DNA of 64,000 nt, from positions 62,001-126,000 of the forward strand of contig CALBQR010000062.1 in assembly GCA_937899895.1 (NCBI GenBank), given 5' to 3'. The notes below the pieces were generated by a model. That model worked only from the letters and a program-made list of their open reading frames with translations. It had not been told where the DNA came from and made no database searches. This DNA is from an uncultured Alistipes sp. Lineage in GTDB: Bacteria > Bacteroidota > Bacteroidia > Bacteroidales > Rikenellaceae. Positions 31,471 to 39,424 of this stretch are shown here, in pieces. The position numbers were made by a program, and so were the translations under genes. Every line of letters starts with the position of its first letter. Position 1 is the first letter of the stretch.

Positions 31471-32259
31471 ATGAGAACAAGGACTTTGATTCTTTCTATA
31501 ATGTTGTTGCTCGCTACGGGTATTGCCGAGGCGAAGAAGGTGCGCGTGGTGGCTCATCGCGGCTATTGGAACACCGAGGGCTCGGCTCGCAACTCGATCA
31601 GCGCATTGAACAACGCAATGGCGATCGGTGCATACGGCTCGGAGTTTGACGTAAATATCACCGCCGACGGTATTCTCATCGTTCATCACGACGCAAAGAC
31701 CGCCAACGGCCTTTTGATCGAGGAGCACACCTTTGCCGAGCTGCGCGAAAAGGCTCCCAAGCTGAAAAACAACGAGTTGATCCCCACCCTCGACGACTAT
31801 CTGACCGCGTGGAATCACAACAAAAAGACCAAACTCGTATTCGAGATCAAGCCCCAATCGTCGCCCGAACTCGAAACACGTATGGTCGAGGCTTGCCTCG
31901 AAACTCTGCGCAAGAACAACGTAACCGACAAAGAGGTTGAGTTTATCTCGTTCAGCTACCACGTTTGCAAGGAGTTGAAGCGTCTGCGCCCGACGGCTGT
32001 GGTTATGCCTCTTTCGACCGCTGTGGCCGAGCCTGAACAGATGTTCAAAGATGGTATGGACGGTTTCGACCTGCACTACAACGTACTGCGCGAGCATCCC
32101 GAATGGGTTGAGCTGGCAAAGTCGCAGAAGAAGATTGTCAATGTCTGGACTGTAAATCAGGAGGATGTGATGCGCGAGATGATCGCTCTGGGTGTTGATT
32201 ACATCACCACCGACGAGCCCGTGCTGTTGCAGAAGGTGATCAAGAACAAGAAAAAGTAA
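31471..32259 (+). CDS. Glycerophosphodiester phosphodiesterase family protein, exported
   Basis: GDPD-fold hydrolase, 262 aa, predicted to cleave glycerophosphodiesters from deacylated phospholipids. Signal peptide 1-21 (IAEA). The catalytic pair and metal ligands are all present: VVAHRGYWNTEG, SEFDVNITADGILIVHHD, LVFEIKP, and VNVWTVNQEDVM with DYITTDEP at the end. Periplasmic or outer-membrane location is expected from the signal peptide. Monocistronic. Confidence 0.9.
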   Translation: MRTRTLILSIMLLLATGIAEAKKVRVVAHRGYWNTEGSARNSISALNNAMAIGAYGSEFDVNITADGILIVHHDAKTANGLLIEEHTFAELREKAPKLKNNELIPTLDDYLTAWNHNKKTKLVFEIKPQSSPELETRMVEACLETLRKNNVTDKEVEFISFSYHVCKELKRLRPTAVVMPLSTAVAEPEQMFKDGMDGFDLHYNVLREHPEWVELAKSQKKIVNVWTVNQEDVMREMIALGVDYITTDEPVLLQKVIKNKKK

Positions 32260-32309
32260 CGCGATACAGCCCGCGAGAAAGGGCCTCAACAATTGCCCTA
32301 CAATGCACA

Positions 32310-32346
32310 AACGCCTGCTCCGATTGTCGGAGTGGGCGTTTTTTCG
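32310..32346 (+). terminator. Terminator after the GDPD gene
   Basis: AACGCCTGCTCCGA / TCGGAGTGGGCGTT stem and six Ts. Confidence 0.85.
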
Positions 32347-32379
32347 TGGATCGGCGGTCGAATTTGGCGACCAAATATG

Positions 32380-32387
32380 TAAATTTG
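32380..32387 (+). promoter_or_regulatory. -7 element for the DMT permease gene
   Basis: TAAATTTG, 25 bp before ATG 32412. It lies inside the longer open frame and so rules out a start upstream. Confidence 0.5.
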
Positions 32388-32411
32388 CAGTGGCTAAACT
32401 CGAAACAGAAA

Positions 32412-33335
32412 ATGCAAAAAATCAAAGGAACAATCTGGGCACTCGTCTCGTCCTCGACCTTCGGACTGATACCCCTCTTCTCGCTGCCCGTGCTGACGAG
32501 TGGCGTGGGGTTAGACTCACTATGCTTCTATCGCTTTGCCTTCGCGGCATTGGCTATGGGGGCCTATATGCTCATTAGCGGCCGCTCGCTCCGCATCTCG
32601 TTGAAGGAGTTGGCAACGGTGGCTCTGCTATCGGTCTTCTACGGCTCGACCTCGATGTTTCTCACCTCGTCGTACGAATATATCCCAAGCGGTATTGCCA
32701 CAACGATTCACTTTCTCTATCCCGTATTGGTTACAACGATTATGATCGTCGGCTTCGGCGAGCGAGCTTCGTGGTGCGTCTTTGTCGCAGCGGCATTGGC
32801 TCTATGCGGCGTCTATCTGCTTGGCGGGGCGAGTGAAGGGACAACGATACAATGGCGCGGATTGGTTGCAGTGCTTATTACGGTGGTTACCTATGCGACC
32901 TACATTGTCGGAGTCAATCGCTCGGCCGTGAAAGATATGGAGGGGCGTAAGATGACCTTCTACGTATTGTTCTGCACAGCTATACTATTCTATATCAACC
33001 TTCTGGTGCGCAACAACGGCGCGATCGACCCGATACCCGATGCGGGCGCGTGGGTACGATTGCTGCTGTTGGCTCTGGTGCCTACCCTACTCTCGGATCT
33101 GGCTCTGATCTACGCCATTCAGCTGGTCGGCTCGACCACCACAGCTATTCTCGGCTGTATGGAGCCACTGACGGCCGTTGTGATCGGCATCGTCTGCTTT
33201 GGCGAGCGTTTCGAGGCGATGCAGGCGGCAGGTGTGGTGGTCGTGTTGGCCGCTGTGGTACTGGTGATTATGGCCGAGCGATGGGGTCGAAAGCCATTGA
33301 GCCAACTGATCGGTCTTACGCGAGGTGAAAAATAG
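32412..33335 (+). CDS. EamA-family (drug/metabolite transporter superfamily) permease
   Basis: Inner-membrane transporter, 307 aa, with about ten hydrophobic helices in two EamA repeats. The repeats start at TIWALVSSSTFGLIPLFSLP and near VAVLITVVTYATYIVGVNRS; each ends in the family pattern (SYEYIPSGIATTIHFLYPVL; IYAIQLVGSTTTAILGCMEP). The substrate is unpredictable; relatives export amino acids or metabolites. ATG 32412 is chosen because the promoter -7 box lies between it and the earlier start. Confidence 0.88.
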   Translation: MQKIKGTIWALVSSSTFGLIPLFSLPVLTSGVGLDSLCFYRFAFAALAMGAYMLISGRSLRISLKELATVALLSVFYGSTSMFLTSSYEYIPSGIATTIHFLYPVLVTTIMIVGFGERASWCVFVAAALALCGVYLLGGASEGTTIQWRGLVAVLITVVTYATYIVGVNRSAVKDMEGRKMTFYVLFCTAILFYINLLVRNNGAIDPIPDAGAWVRLLLLALVPTLLSDLALIYAIQLVGSTTTAILGCMEPLTAVVIGIVCFGERFEAMQAAGVVVVLAAVVLVIMAERWGRKPLSQLIGLTRGEK

Positions 33336-33421
33336 CGTCGGCACGCTTGTAAATCGAAAAGAAATTATTAAATTTGTCAAAATTAAACTCATCCGAAATA
33401 ATATTAAAAACAGAATAACCT

Positions 33422-34633
33422 ATGAAACTTCGTCAATTCATCCTTACCGCGATCGCATTTGCCTTCGCAATCACATCGCTCGTGCCCGCCGAGGCTTGTA
33501 CTTCGGCCGTAATTTCGGGTCGTGCCACCAAATCGGGTCGCCCTCTGCTGTGGAAACACCGCGACACGGGTACCGAATGGAACCACATCGAATACTTCAA
33601 AGGCGAGAAATATGCCTTCCAGGCTCTGGTAAATTCAAAAGATGAGAGCCGCAAAGAGGCGTGGGCAGGTGCCAACGAGAAGGGCTTTGCCATTATGAAC
33701 ACCGCCTCGTACAATATGAAACCCGACTCGCTCAAATATCTGCCCGAAAATGAGGGTATCACAATGAAGGCAGCTCTGGGCGTCTGCGCTACAGTCGATG
33801 AATTTGAGGAATTTATCAAAAATATGCCCCTGCCCCGCGCATTGGAGACCAACTTTGGCGTGATCGACGCCGAGGGTGGTGCAGCCTATTTCGAGGTTTG
33901 GGACTATGGCTACACCAAGTTCGATGTGAATGACGTGGCTCTCGCGCCGAACGGATATATCATTCGCTCGAACTACTCGTTCTCCGGTATTCAGGACGAC
34001 GGTATGGGCTACATTCGTTACCAAAATGCCGAGTATCTGATTCATCGCGGTTATGCTGCGGGCGAGTTGTCGGCCGAGTGGATCTTCGCCAATCCGTCGC
34101 GTTCGTTCTTCAACGCAATTCTCGATAGCGATCTGATGACCGAGGGCGGTCGCCCCGAAAGCGGTTGGGCAATCGACCAGGACTACATTCCTCGCAAGTC
34201 GTCGAGCGCATCGGTGGTAGTCGAGGGCGTTGTTGCCGGCTCAAATCCCGACGCAACGACCATTTGGTCGGTTTTGGGTTATCCCCCGTGCAGCTATGCG
34301 GTTGCATCGTGGGTTAAGGCGGGCGACAAGATCGCTGCTCCGATCGCAGTTGATGACAAGGGCATCGCTCCCGTCAATCGTTTGGCCGTAGCATTGAAGC
34401 GCAAGGTCTTCCCCGTAACTCGCGGCAACGGCAGTAAGTATATGCGTACCGATGTGATTGCCAAGGCAGTAGATGCATTGCGCCCCTACGAGCAGCAGTC
34501 GATTGCAAAGGCTTCGGAGGTGCGCGACGCGATTGCAAAGGAGGGTTTCTCGATGAAGAAAGTCGAGGCTTACAACAACGCTGTAAAGGCGATGATGCCC
34601 ACCGAAGGATATATTTTGTTGCAGGTAAAATAG
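33422..34633 (+). CDS. Exported Ntn hydrolase, C45/choloylglycine hydrolase-like (acyl-transferase or amidohydrolase)
   Basis: 403 aa exported N-terminal nucleophile hydrolase. The signal peptide ends AEA before Cys26, so signal peptidase cleavage itself would expose the catalytic Cys (CTSAVISGRATKSGRPLLWK). The following KHRDTG matches the Arg region of the linear-amide C-N hydrolases, and NEKGFAIMNTASYN, TNFGVIDAEGGAAYFEV and IIRSNYSF are the usual internal strands. Family members deconjugate bile acids or hydrolyse N-acyl compounds; too diverged to assign bile salt hydrolase. Preceded by an 86 bp spacer, followed by a strong terminator. Confidence 0.83.
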   Translation: MKLRQFILTAIAFAFAITSLVPAEACTSAVISGRATKSGRPLLWKHRDTGTEWNHIEYFKGEKYAFQALVNSKDESRKEAWAGANEKGFAIMNTASYNMKPDSLKYLPENEGITMKAALGVCATVDEFEEFIKNMPLPRALETNFGVIDAEGGAAYFEVWDYGYTKFDVNDVALAPNGYIIRSNYSFSGIQDDGMGYIRYQNAEYLIHRGYAAGELSAEWIFANPSRSFFNAILDSDLMTEGGRPESGWAIDQDYIPRKSSSASVVVEGVVAGSNPDATTIWSVLGYPPCSYAVASWVKAGDKIAAPIAVDDKGIAPVNRLAVALKRKVFPVTRGNGSKYMRTDVIAKAVDALRPYEQQSIAKASEVRDAIAKEGFSMKKVEAYNNAVKAMMPTEGYILLQVK

Positions 34634-34638
34634 CAATT

Positions 34639-34672
34639 AAAGTGGCCTCAGCGACGGTTTGAGGCCACTTTA
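34639..34672 (+). terminator. Terminator after the Ntn hydrolase gene
   Basis: AAAGTGGCCTCA / TGAGGCCACTTT stem; the T run is short. Confidence 0.75.
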
Positions 34673-34693
34673 TCGAAAAAAAATTCATAAAAT

Positions 34694-34725
34694 TTTGGTG
34701 GAACGAAAAATAGTTCTTACCTTTG
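34694..34725 (+). promoter_or_regulatory. Promoter for tRNA-His
   Basis: TTTG (34694-34697), 20 nt, TACCTTTG (34718-34725), 31 bp before the tRNA. Confidence 0.7.
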
Positions 34726-34756
34726 CACACCGTTCGAGAGAACCTCGGACTTAAAT

Positions 34757-34834
34757 GGTGGATGTAGCTCAGTCGGTTAGAGCACTGGATTGTGGTTCCA
34801 GGTGTCGTGGGTTCGAGTCCCATCTTCCACCCCA
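34757..34834 (+). tRNA. tRNA-His (GTG)
   Basis: Clover-leaf with anticodon stem CTGGA/TCCAG and loop TTGTGGT, anticodon GTG. A genomic G(-1) at 34757 faces discriminator C73, the bacterial tRNA-His identity pair, and CCA is encoded. T-arm GGGTTCGAGTCCC is standard. Own promoter and terminator. Confidence 0.95.
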
Positions 34835-34842
34835 ATGATTGC

Positions 34843-34877
34843 AAAGCGTGTTCCATACATCGGACACGCTTTTTTTG
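34843..34877 (+). terminator. Terminator after tRNA-His
   Basis: AAAGCGTGT / ACACGCTTT stem and T run. Its right arm contains the first copy of the 13-bp repeat (34857-34869). Confidence 0.8.
34857..34869 (+). repeat. 13-bp direct repeat, copy 1 (tRNA-His terminator)
   Basis: ACATCGGACACGC, repeated exactly at 36139-36151 in the same orientation on the other side of the SUFU-domain gene. Confidence 0.7.
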
Positions 34878-34912
34878 TTTTACAACATTAAGCTGACCCA
34901 ATAACCTAAACT

Positions 34913-36133
34913 ATGAAATACTACAATCGAGAAAAATTGCCCAACATCGAACAAATGCCAATGGAAGATCGTTGGTACTACACAATCACCAGAGACAAAT
35001 TTGATTTCGTGTGCTCGATGTTCATTCACGACTTATTGATGCACCCCATCTATAACACTTTTTTGGTGTTATTCCTCATTTTCGGCTGTTGGCACGCAAT
35101 CGAAATAGGCGATATGGGCAGACTTATAAGCTACATCGGAGTCGTATTGTTTGTAAAGATTCGAAGTATCGTCTTGATAGCCAAACTCTATAACGCTTAT
35201 CAGAAAGGCATATGCCACTCGTTTGATGTTGATGGTGTAAATGTCGTAGTCGATGTAGGCAACGAAGGAACAGATTATAAACATTTCACATCTCTACTTT
35301 GGGAGCAGATTCGACGCATCGTGGTTTATAGCGACTTTATGGTTATAGATGTCGATCGTCAGTATCGAGATAAGGTTCAGTTTGAGATGGCTATTATCTT
35401 TACCAAGGATATCGAGAGAGTGAGCAATCAGGCTCTCTATCTCTGGAAGAGAGCCCTCGACACCAAGCCCGAAGAGAGAAAGTACATCTATGCAGGCAAT
35501 GAGATTGATGAGGTCATATATTACATCGAAAACCGATTTGGCGAGATCGAGAGCATACTTCCCTTCGAGAAACCGAATCTTCGTATAGGCATTGCGAAGA
35601 TTCCACCCACCGATGACCGCGACTACTACACATTATGTACAATCGGCGCAGGAGCTTTCCGTATGCAAGTCGATAGTGATCTCCACGTCAAGGAGGGAGT
35701 CGAAAAGCACGCCGAATATATGCTTATATTACCCAAAGATTGGAAGTTAGACGAGGAGTCGCTTAACGACGATCGCTACTTATGGCCCTACCATTTGCTT
35801 TTGACTGCTGCCCAATTTCCTCTCGACAGCAACGATTTTCTTATGCCGGGTAGAACGATTAAACCCAAGGACAACCAACCTATCAACCCCGCAGTGCCCT
35901 ACACAACAGCACTATTTAGCAATCCTATCGCAGGCGACACCGACCAACCCGATAGCGTAGCTCTCTCGTCGGGTATGAATGTCAGTGTATATCAGGCAGT
36001 TCCGATTACCCAAGAGGAGTGGAGCACAAGATTTGATATGGAAGCTCGCGACTTCTATATAAAGATCTTCGGATCCGAGGAGTATGACGAATCTGTTGCA
36101 CATCTGCTCCAAAGATTGCAACCGTATAAATAG
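34913..36133 (+). CDS. Membrane protein with C-terminal SUFU (suppressor of fused-like) domain
   Basis: 406 aa. N-terminal segment, then two membrane helices (about 46-65 and 70-92), a middle alpha/beta domain (about 105-215, resembling YcxB- or PH-like intracellular domains), and a SUFU-like domain (about 222-380). The SUFU landmarks are IAKIPPTDDRDYYTLCTIGA, then YMLILPKDWKL and YLWPYHLLLTAAQFPLDS followed by MPGRTI. Bacterial SUFU domains are known mainly as immunity proteins of polymorphic toxin systems; no toxin gene is next to this one. AGA and ATA codons are more frequent than in neighbours. The 13-bp repeats on both sides and the tRNA-His next door suggest acquisition. Confidence 0.7.
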   Translation: MKYYNREKLPNIEQMPMEDRWYYTITRDKFDFVCSMFIHDLLMHPIYNTFLVLFLIFGCWHAIEIGDMGRLISYIGVVLFVKIRSIVLIAKLYNAYQKGICHSFDVDGVNVVVDVGNEGTDYKHFTSLLWEQIRRIVVYSDFMVIDVDRQYRDKVQFEMAIIFTKDIERVSNQALYLWKRALDTKPEERKYIYAGNEIDEVIYYIENRFGEIESILPFEKPNLRIGIAKIPPTDDRDYYTLCTIGAGAFRMQVDSDLHVKEGVEKHAEYMLILPKDWKLDEESLNDDRYLWPYHLLLTAAQFPLDSNDFLMPGRTIKPKDNQPINPAVPYTTALFSNPIAGDTDQPDSVALSSGMNVSVYQAVPITQEEWSTRFDMEARDFYIKIFGSEEYDESVAHLLQRLQPYK

Positions 36134-36138
36134 GCTGA

Positions 36139-36151
36139 ACATCGGACACGC
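36139..36151 (+). repeat. 13-bp direct repeat, copy 2
   Basis: ACATCGGACACGC, identical to 34857-34869; six bases after the SUFU gene stop. Confidence 0.7.
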
Positions 36152-36173
36152 AGTCCGATTCGTATAATACACG

Positions 36174-36206
36174 GAGCGTGATTCGACCGAGGATCACGCT
36201 CTTTTT
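36174..36206 (+). terminator. Terminator after the SUFU-domain gene
   Basis: GAGCGTGAT / ATCACGCTC stem and five Ts. Confidence 0.8.
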
Positions 36207-36315
36207 ATTTCGATCGGCTATGGCAGAATAGTTGTATAAATTTTGCTTATGCAACGATCAAAAAATATAATCGCAGATTTATACACAAAGTGGTATCAAT
36301 TCCGAATTTTATGCT

Positions 36316-36323
36316 TATCTTTG
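36316..36323 (+). promoter_or_regulatory. -7 element for ferritin
   Basis: TATCTTTG, 49 bp upstream of the ATG; no perfect -33. Confidence 0.5.
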
Positions 36324-36371
36324 CAGTACAGAAAACAAACAAGAAGTTAAACAATTAAAAAGTATAAAGCT

Positions 36372-36896
36372 ATGTTAAGTCAGAAATTACAGGACGCTAT
36401 CAATGCGCAAATCAATGCCGAGTTGTGGTCGGCTTATCTCTACTTGTCGATGTCGATGGACGCTGCCGACAAGGGTCTGAAAGGTGTTGCTAACTGGTTC
36501 TACGTTCAGTGGAAGGAGGAGCAGGATCACGCACAGATCTTCATCAACTACCTCCAATCGCGTGATGCACGTGTAGTGCTCGCCCCCATCGCCGAGGTAC
36601 AGACCGAGTGGGATTCGGTGCTGGCAATGTACGAGGATACCCTCAAACACGAGAAGGTTGTTACCTCGCTGATCAACAACCTCGCTAACCTCGCAGCCGA
36701 GGAGCGCGACCACGCAACCGCAAATATGCTCGTGTGGTTCGTCGATGAGCAGATTGAGGAGGAGGAGAGCGCACGCGACATCATCGATCAGCTGAACCTG
36801 ATCGAGGGCAACAAGCTCGGCCTCTATATGCTCGACAAGGAGTTCCAGACTCGCGTTTATACCCAGGCATCGCCTTTGACAACCGCGGCTGAGTAA
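36372..36896 (+). CDS. ftnA: Non-haem ferritin (FtnA)
   Basis: Iron-storage protein, 174 aa, four-helix bundle. Ferroxidase ligands are in place: Glu17 (NAELWSAYLYL), Glu50 and His53 (EEQDHAQ), Glu94 and the AEERDHATANML helix, and Gln127 in DEQIEEE. Codon use suggests high expression. No DNA-binding Dps or bacterioferritin haem ligand features. Monocistronic with a strong terminator. Confidence 0.95.
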   Translation: MLSQKLQDAINAQINAELWSAYLYLSMSMDAADKGLKGVANWFYVQWKEEQDHAQIFINYLQSRDARVVLAPIAEVQTEWDSVLAMYEDTLKHEKVVTSLINNLANLAAEERDHATANMLVWFVDEQIEEEESARDIIDQLNLIEGNKLGLYMLDKEFQTRVYTQASPLTTAAE

Positions 36897-36938
36897 TTCT
36901 CGGTGTGATTGCGGGTCAGACCGCTCACACGCCACAAA

Positions 36939-36973
36939 CAAACCCGCCTATCTCGCTGAGATAGGCGGGTTTA
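36939..36973 (+). terminator. Terminator between ferritin and galM
   Basis: AACCCGCCTATCTC / GAGATAGGCGGGTT perfect stem with a 3-nt loop; A and T runs on both sides fit use by both convergent genes. Confidence 0.88.
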
Positions 36974-36993
36974 ATTTTCAATACTGAGGTTAA

Positions 36994-38040
36994 TTAACGC
37001 ACCGAAAATGCGAACGATATAGTGCGGTCGTAACGCTCACCGCGACGAAGTACCGACGTGGGGAACGACGGGTGGTTGGGAGCGTCGGGAAAGTTCTGGC
37101 ACTCGATCGCCACACCCGCATAGTCGTGATACTTATACGCGCCTTTACCCATCGGGCTATCATCGAGCCAATTACCCGTATATACCTGAACAGCAGGCTG
37201 ATCGGTCGCAACCGTCATCACACGTCCCGACTTGGGGTCGTACAACTCGGCAGCGCAACGCATCACATTCTCTGCGCCATCAATCACCCAGCAGTTGTCG
37301 TAGCCCTTGCCATAGCGCAGCGCATCGAAATCCGCCTCGATACGGCTGCCAATGACCTGTGGCATAGTGAAATCCATCGGAGTTCCTGCCACCGCTTGGA
37401 GCTCGCCCGTAGGTACCAGCGACGGATCGGTCGGCAACCAGCGCGACGCCCACAAACGCAAATGATGGTCGAGTGCCGAGCCCGTGTCGTGTCCCGACAG
37501 GTTCCAATATGCGTGGTTGGTCAGATTGAGGACTGTCGCGCCATCGGTCGTTGCCGAGACATTGAGCATCAGGCAGTTATCATCGTTCCACATATATTTT
37601 GCCACCACGTCCAATGCCGACGGAAAACCTGCGTGTCTATCGGCGCTATGCAGACTAAACACCACACTCTCGCCCTCGATCGAGGCTGTCCAAAGCTGAT
37701 TTGCAAAGCCATCGGGACCACCGTGCAGATGATTCGGGCCGCAATTAACGGGCACCTCATACGCTACGCCATCGAGCGTAAATCGACCTGCCGCGATACG
37801 ATTGGCGTATCGACCGGGAATCTTGCCCATACAGGGACCATCGCCCACATAGTCGCGCGGATCGTCGTACCCGAGCAACACATCGGCCATTGCCCCCTCG
37901 CGATCGGGCACTACTACCGAGGTGATACCCGCACCCACGTTACACAATTCAACATAAGCCCCCTCGGCGTTGGTCATTCGGAAACGACGCAGCGTACCCT
38001 CCGCACACTCAATCGCCGACAACTCTTCGATTCTTGTCAT
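36994..38040 (-). CDS. galM: Aldose 1-epimerase (mutarotase)
   Basis: Interconverts alpha and beta anomers of galactose and other aldoses. 348 aa from ATG 38040 (a TTG seven codons upstream overlaps the upstream stop region). The catalytic His lies in NLTNHAYWNLSGH and the general base Glu in GVAIECQNFPDAPNH; the N-terminal GAYVELCNVGAGITSVVVPD and the sugar-binding GKIPGRYANRIA are typical. Last gene of a ppi-DUF3127-lipoprotein-galM run; not near other Leloir genes. Confidence 0.92.
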   Translation of the reverse strand: MTRIEELSAIECAEGTLRRFRMTNAEGAYVELCNVGAGITSVVVPDREGAMADVLLGYDDPRDYVGDGPCMGKIPGRYANRIAAGRFTLDGVAYEVPVNCGPNHLHGGPDGFANQLWTASIEGESVVFSLHSADRHAGFPSALDVVAKYMWNDDNCLMLNVSATTDGATVLNLTNHAYWNLSGHDTGSALDHHLRLWASRWLPTDPSLVPTGELQAVAGTPMDFTMPQVIGSRIEADFDALRYGKGYDNCWVIDGAENVMRCAAELYDPKSGRVMTVATDQPAVQVYTGNWLDDSPMGKGAYKYHDYAGVAIECQNFPDAPNHPSFPTSVLRRGERYDRTISFAFSVR

Positions 38041-38065
38041 AACAAATTCGTTCTCAATCAATTAC

Positions 38066-38494
38066 TTATTTTTCGCAAGCATACTCCGCAGGCGCGAACG
38101 ACAGCTCAAAGAGCGGCTCACCCGACGGGTTTGTATAGAGATATACAAACGTTACGCCCATAACATTCAGCTCGGCAGTCCCCTGCTCCGCGCGAATACG
38201 CTCCGGAATCGCCTTGCGCATATAGGTAATCATATCCTCGCGCTCGGCCGCAGAGAGCGAATCGAGCGACAGCGTATAGTGATAGCGAAGTTGTGCCGGC
38301 TCGCCATACGATGCCGAATCGAGGCGCGTGATCTCATCCACCTCGATCGGAGTCAATCCATTGACCTGCTCGATGGTGAGTTGCAGCACCTCCTCCACCG
38401 ACGGTTGCAGACGATTGCAACTCGTAACGGCAGAGCCGAACATTGCAACCACAACCGCCAGCACAACGCGGCGAAATATCTTCAACGGAGTCAT
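38066..38494 (-). CDS. Uncharacterised lipoprotein
   Basis: 142 aa with a lipoprotein signal peptide ending VTSC (Cys26). The mature part is small, acidic, and probably alpha/beta (RLDSASYGEPAQLRYHYTLS; AELNVMGVTFVYLYTNPSGE). No family recognised. It lies 12 bp after the DUF3127 gene and 25 bp before galM, so it is co-transcribed. Confidence 0.7.
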   Translation of the reverse strand: MTPLKIFRRVVLAVVVAMFGSAVTSCNRLQPSVEEVLQLTIEQVNGLTPIEVDEITRLDSASYGEPAQLRYHYTLSLDSLSAAEREDMITYMRKAIPERIRAEQGTAELNVMGVTFVYLYTNPSGEPLFELSFAPAEYACEK

Positions 38495-38506
38495 TGGCTC
38501 GATCTT

Positions 38507-38884
38507 TTAGAAGGGCAGATCGTCAAACTGCTCTGCACCGCCCGCCATTGCAGGCTCCGAAGTTGCCAAAGGAGGCAGGTCGGGAATGGGTGCCGCAGCG
38601 GGAGCCGGCTGTTCAGGTTGTACCTTCTGGATGCGCCAAGCACGAACATCGGTGTACCAGCGACCATTATACTCGCGCGACTCGATATTGACCGACACAT
38701 TGACCTTCTCGCCAACCTGTAACGACGCAGCATCAGCGACGCGATCGCCAAAGAATGTTACGCACACCTTGCGCGAAAACTCATCGGGCAGTTCGAAAAC
38801 AACCTCCTGCTTCTGCCACTGACCGCGAGCACTTGTACCCGACTGAACGGGCAGAACTCTATAAACTACACCTACAAAATCCAT
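38507..38884 (-). CDS. DUF3127 protein with SSB-like acidic C-terminal tip
   Basis: 125 aa. The N-terminal ~80 residues form a DUF3127 domain, probably an OB-like beta-barrel (GQWQKQEVVFELPDEFSRK; VTFFGDRVADAASLQVGEKV; VNIESREYNGRWYTDVRAWR). A Pro/Ala linker follows, and the chain ends in DDLPF. Single-stranded DNA-binding protein SSB ends in DDDIPF, the tip that recruits replication and repair partners. The layout (OB-like body, flexible linker, acidic tip) mirrors SSB, although DUF3127 has no assigned function. Six bp after the PPIase gene. Confidence 0.8.
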   Translation of the reverse strand: MDFVGVVYRVLPVQSGTSARGQWQKQEVVFELPDEFSRKVCVTFFGDRVADAASLQVGEKVNVSVNIESREYNGRWYTDVRAWRIQKVQPEQPAPAAAPIPDLPPLATSEPAMAGGAEQFDDLPF

Positions 38885-38890
38885 AATATA

Positions 38891-39328
38891 TTACTCCTCA
38901 ACAATTTGAATACTCAAAATCAGATCGCCCTGACGCAGATCGTCAATCACATCCAGACCCTCAACCACGCGACCGAAGGCGGTATGAACGCCGTCAAGGT
39001 GCTGGGTATTTTGGCGATTGTGGCAGATAAAGAACTGCGAGCCGCCCGTATTGCGGCCACGATGGGCCATCGACAGCACACCGCGATCGTGATACTGACG
39101 CGCAGCCGACGTTTCGCACGGAATGGTATAACCCGGACCGCCCGTACCATCGCCAAAGGGACATCCGCCCTGCACCACGAAATCGGGAATCACGCGGTGG
39201 AATGTCAAACCATCATAAAAACGTTTCTCGGCCAGCGAGCAGAAGTTCTCGACCGTAATCGGCGTCTCCTTCTCGTACAACTCGACCTTCATATCACCCT
39301 TCTCGGTGCTGATCAGTGCATATTTCAT
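38891..39328 (-). CDS. Cyclophilin-type peptidyl-prolyl cis-trans isomerase
   Basis: Small cyclophilin, 145 aa, cytoplasmic as there is no signal peptide. The active-site Arg-Phe region FHRVIPDFVVQGG and the QFFI motif in RNTGGSQFFIC are conserved, as is HTAFGRVVEGLDVID. First gene of a four-gene operon with DUF3127, a lipoprotein and galM. Confidence 0.92.
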   Translation of the reverse strand: MKYALISTEKGDMKVELYEKETPITVENFCSLAEKRFYDGLTFHRVIPDFVVQGGCPFGDGTGGPGYTIPCETSAARQYHDRGVLSMAHRGRNTGGSQFFICHNRQNTQHLDGVHTAFGRVVEGLDVIDDLRQGDLILSIQIVEE

Positions 39329-39358
39329 TATCGTAATGTTATTTTATTGTGAATCATA

Positions 39359-39366
39359 CAAAGATA
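39359..39366 (-). promoter_or_regulatory. -7 element for the PPIase operon
   Basis: TATCTTTG on the minus strand, 30 bp before the PPIase ATG. Confidence 0.5.
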
Positions 39367-39368
39367 TG

Positions 39369-39407
39369 AAAAAAAGGAGACAACTCAAACAAGCTGCCCC
39401 CTTTTTT
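39369..39407 (-). terminator. Terminator after the second TonB receptor gene
   Basis: Minus strand AAAAAAGG, then GGGCAGCT and its wobble-paired partner AGTTGTCT, then CCTTTTTTT. Long A/T-flanked stem 16 bp after the stop; its T run overlaps the -35/-7 area of the PPIase operon. Confidence 0.7.
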
Positions 39408-39424
39408 CATCGAAGTCGATAGAT

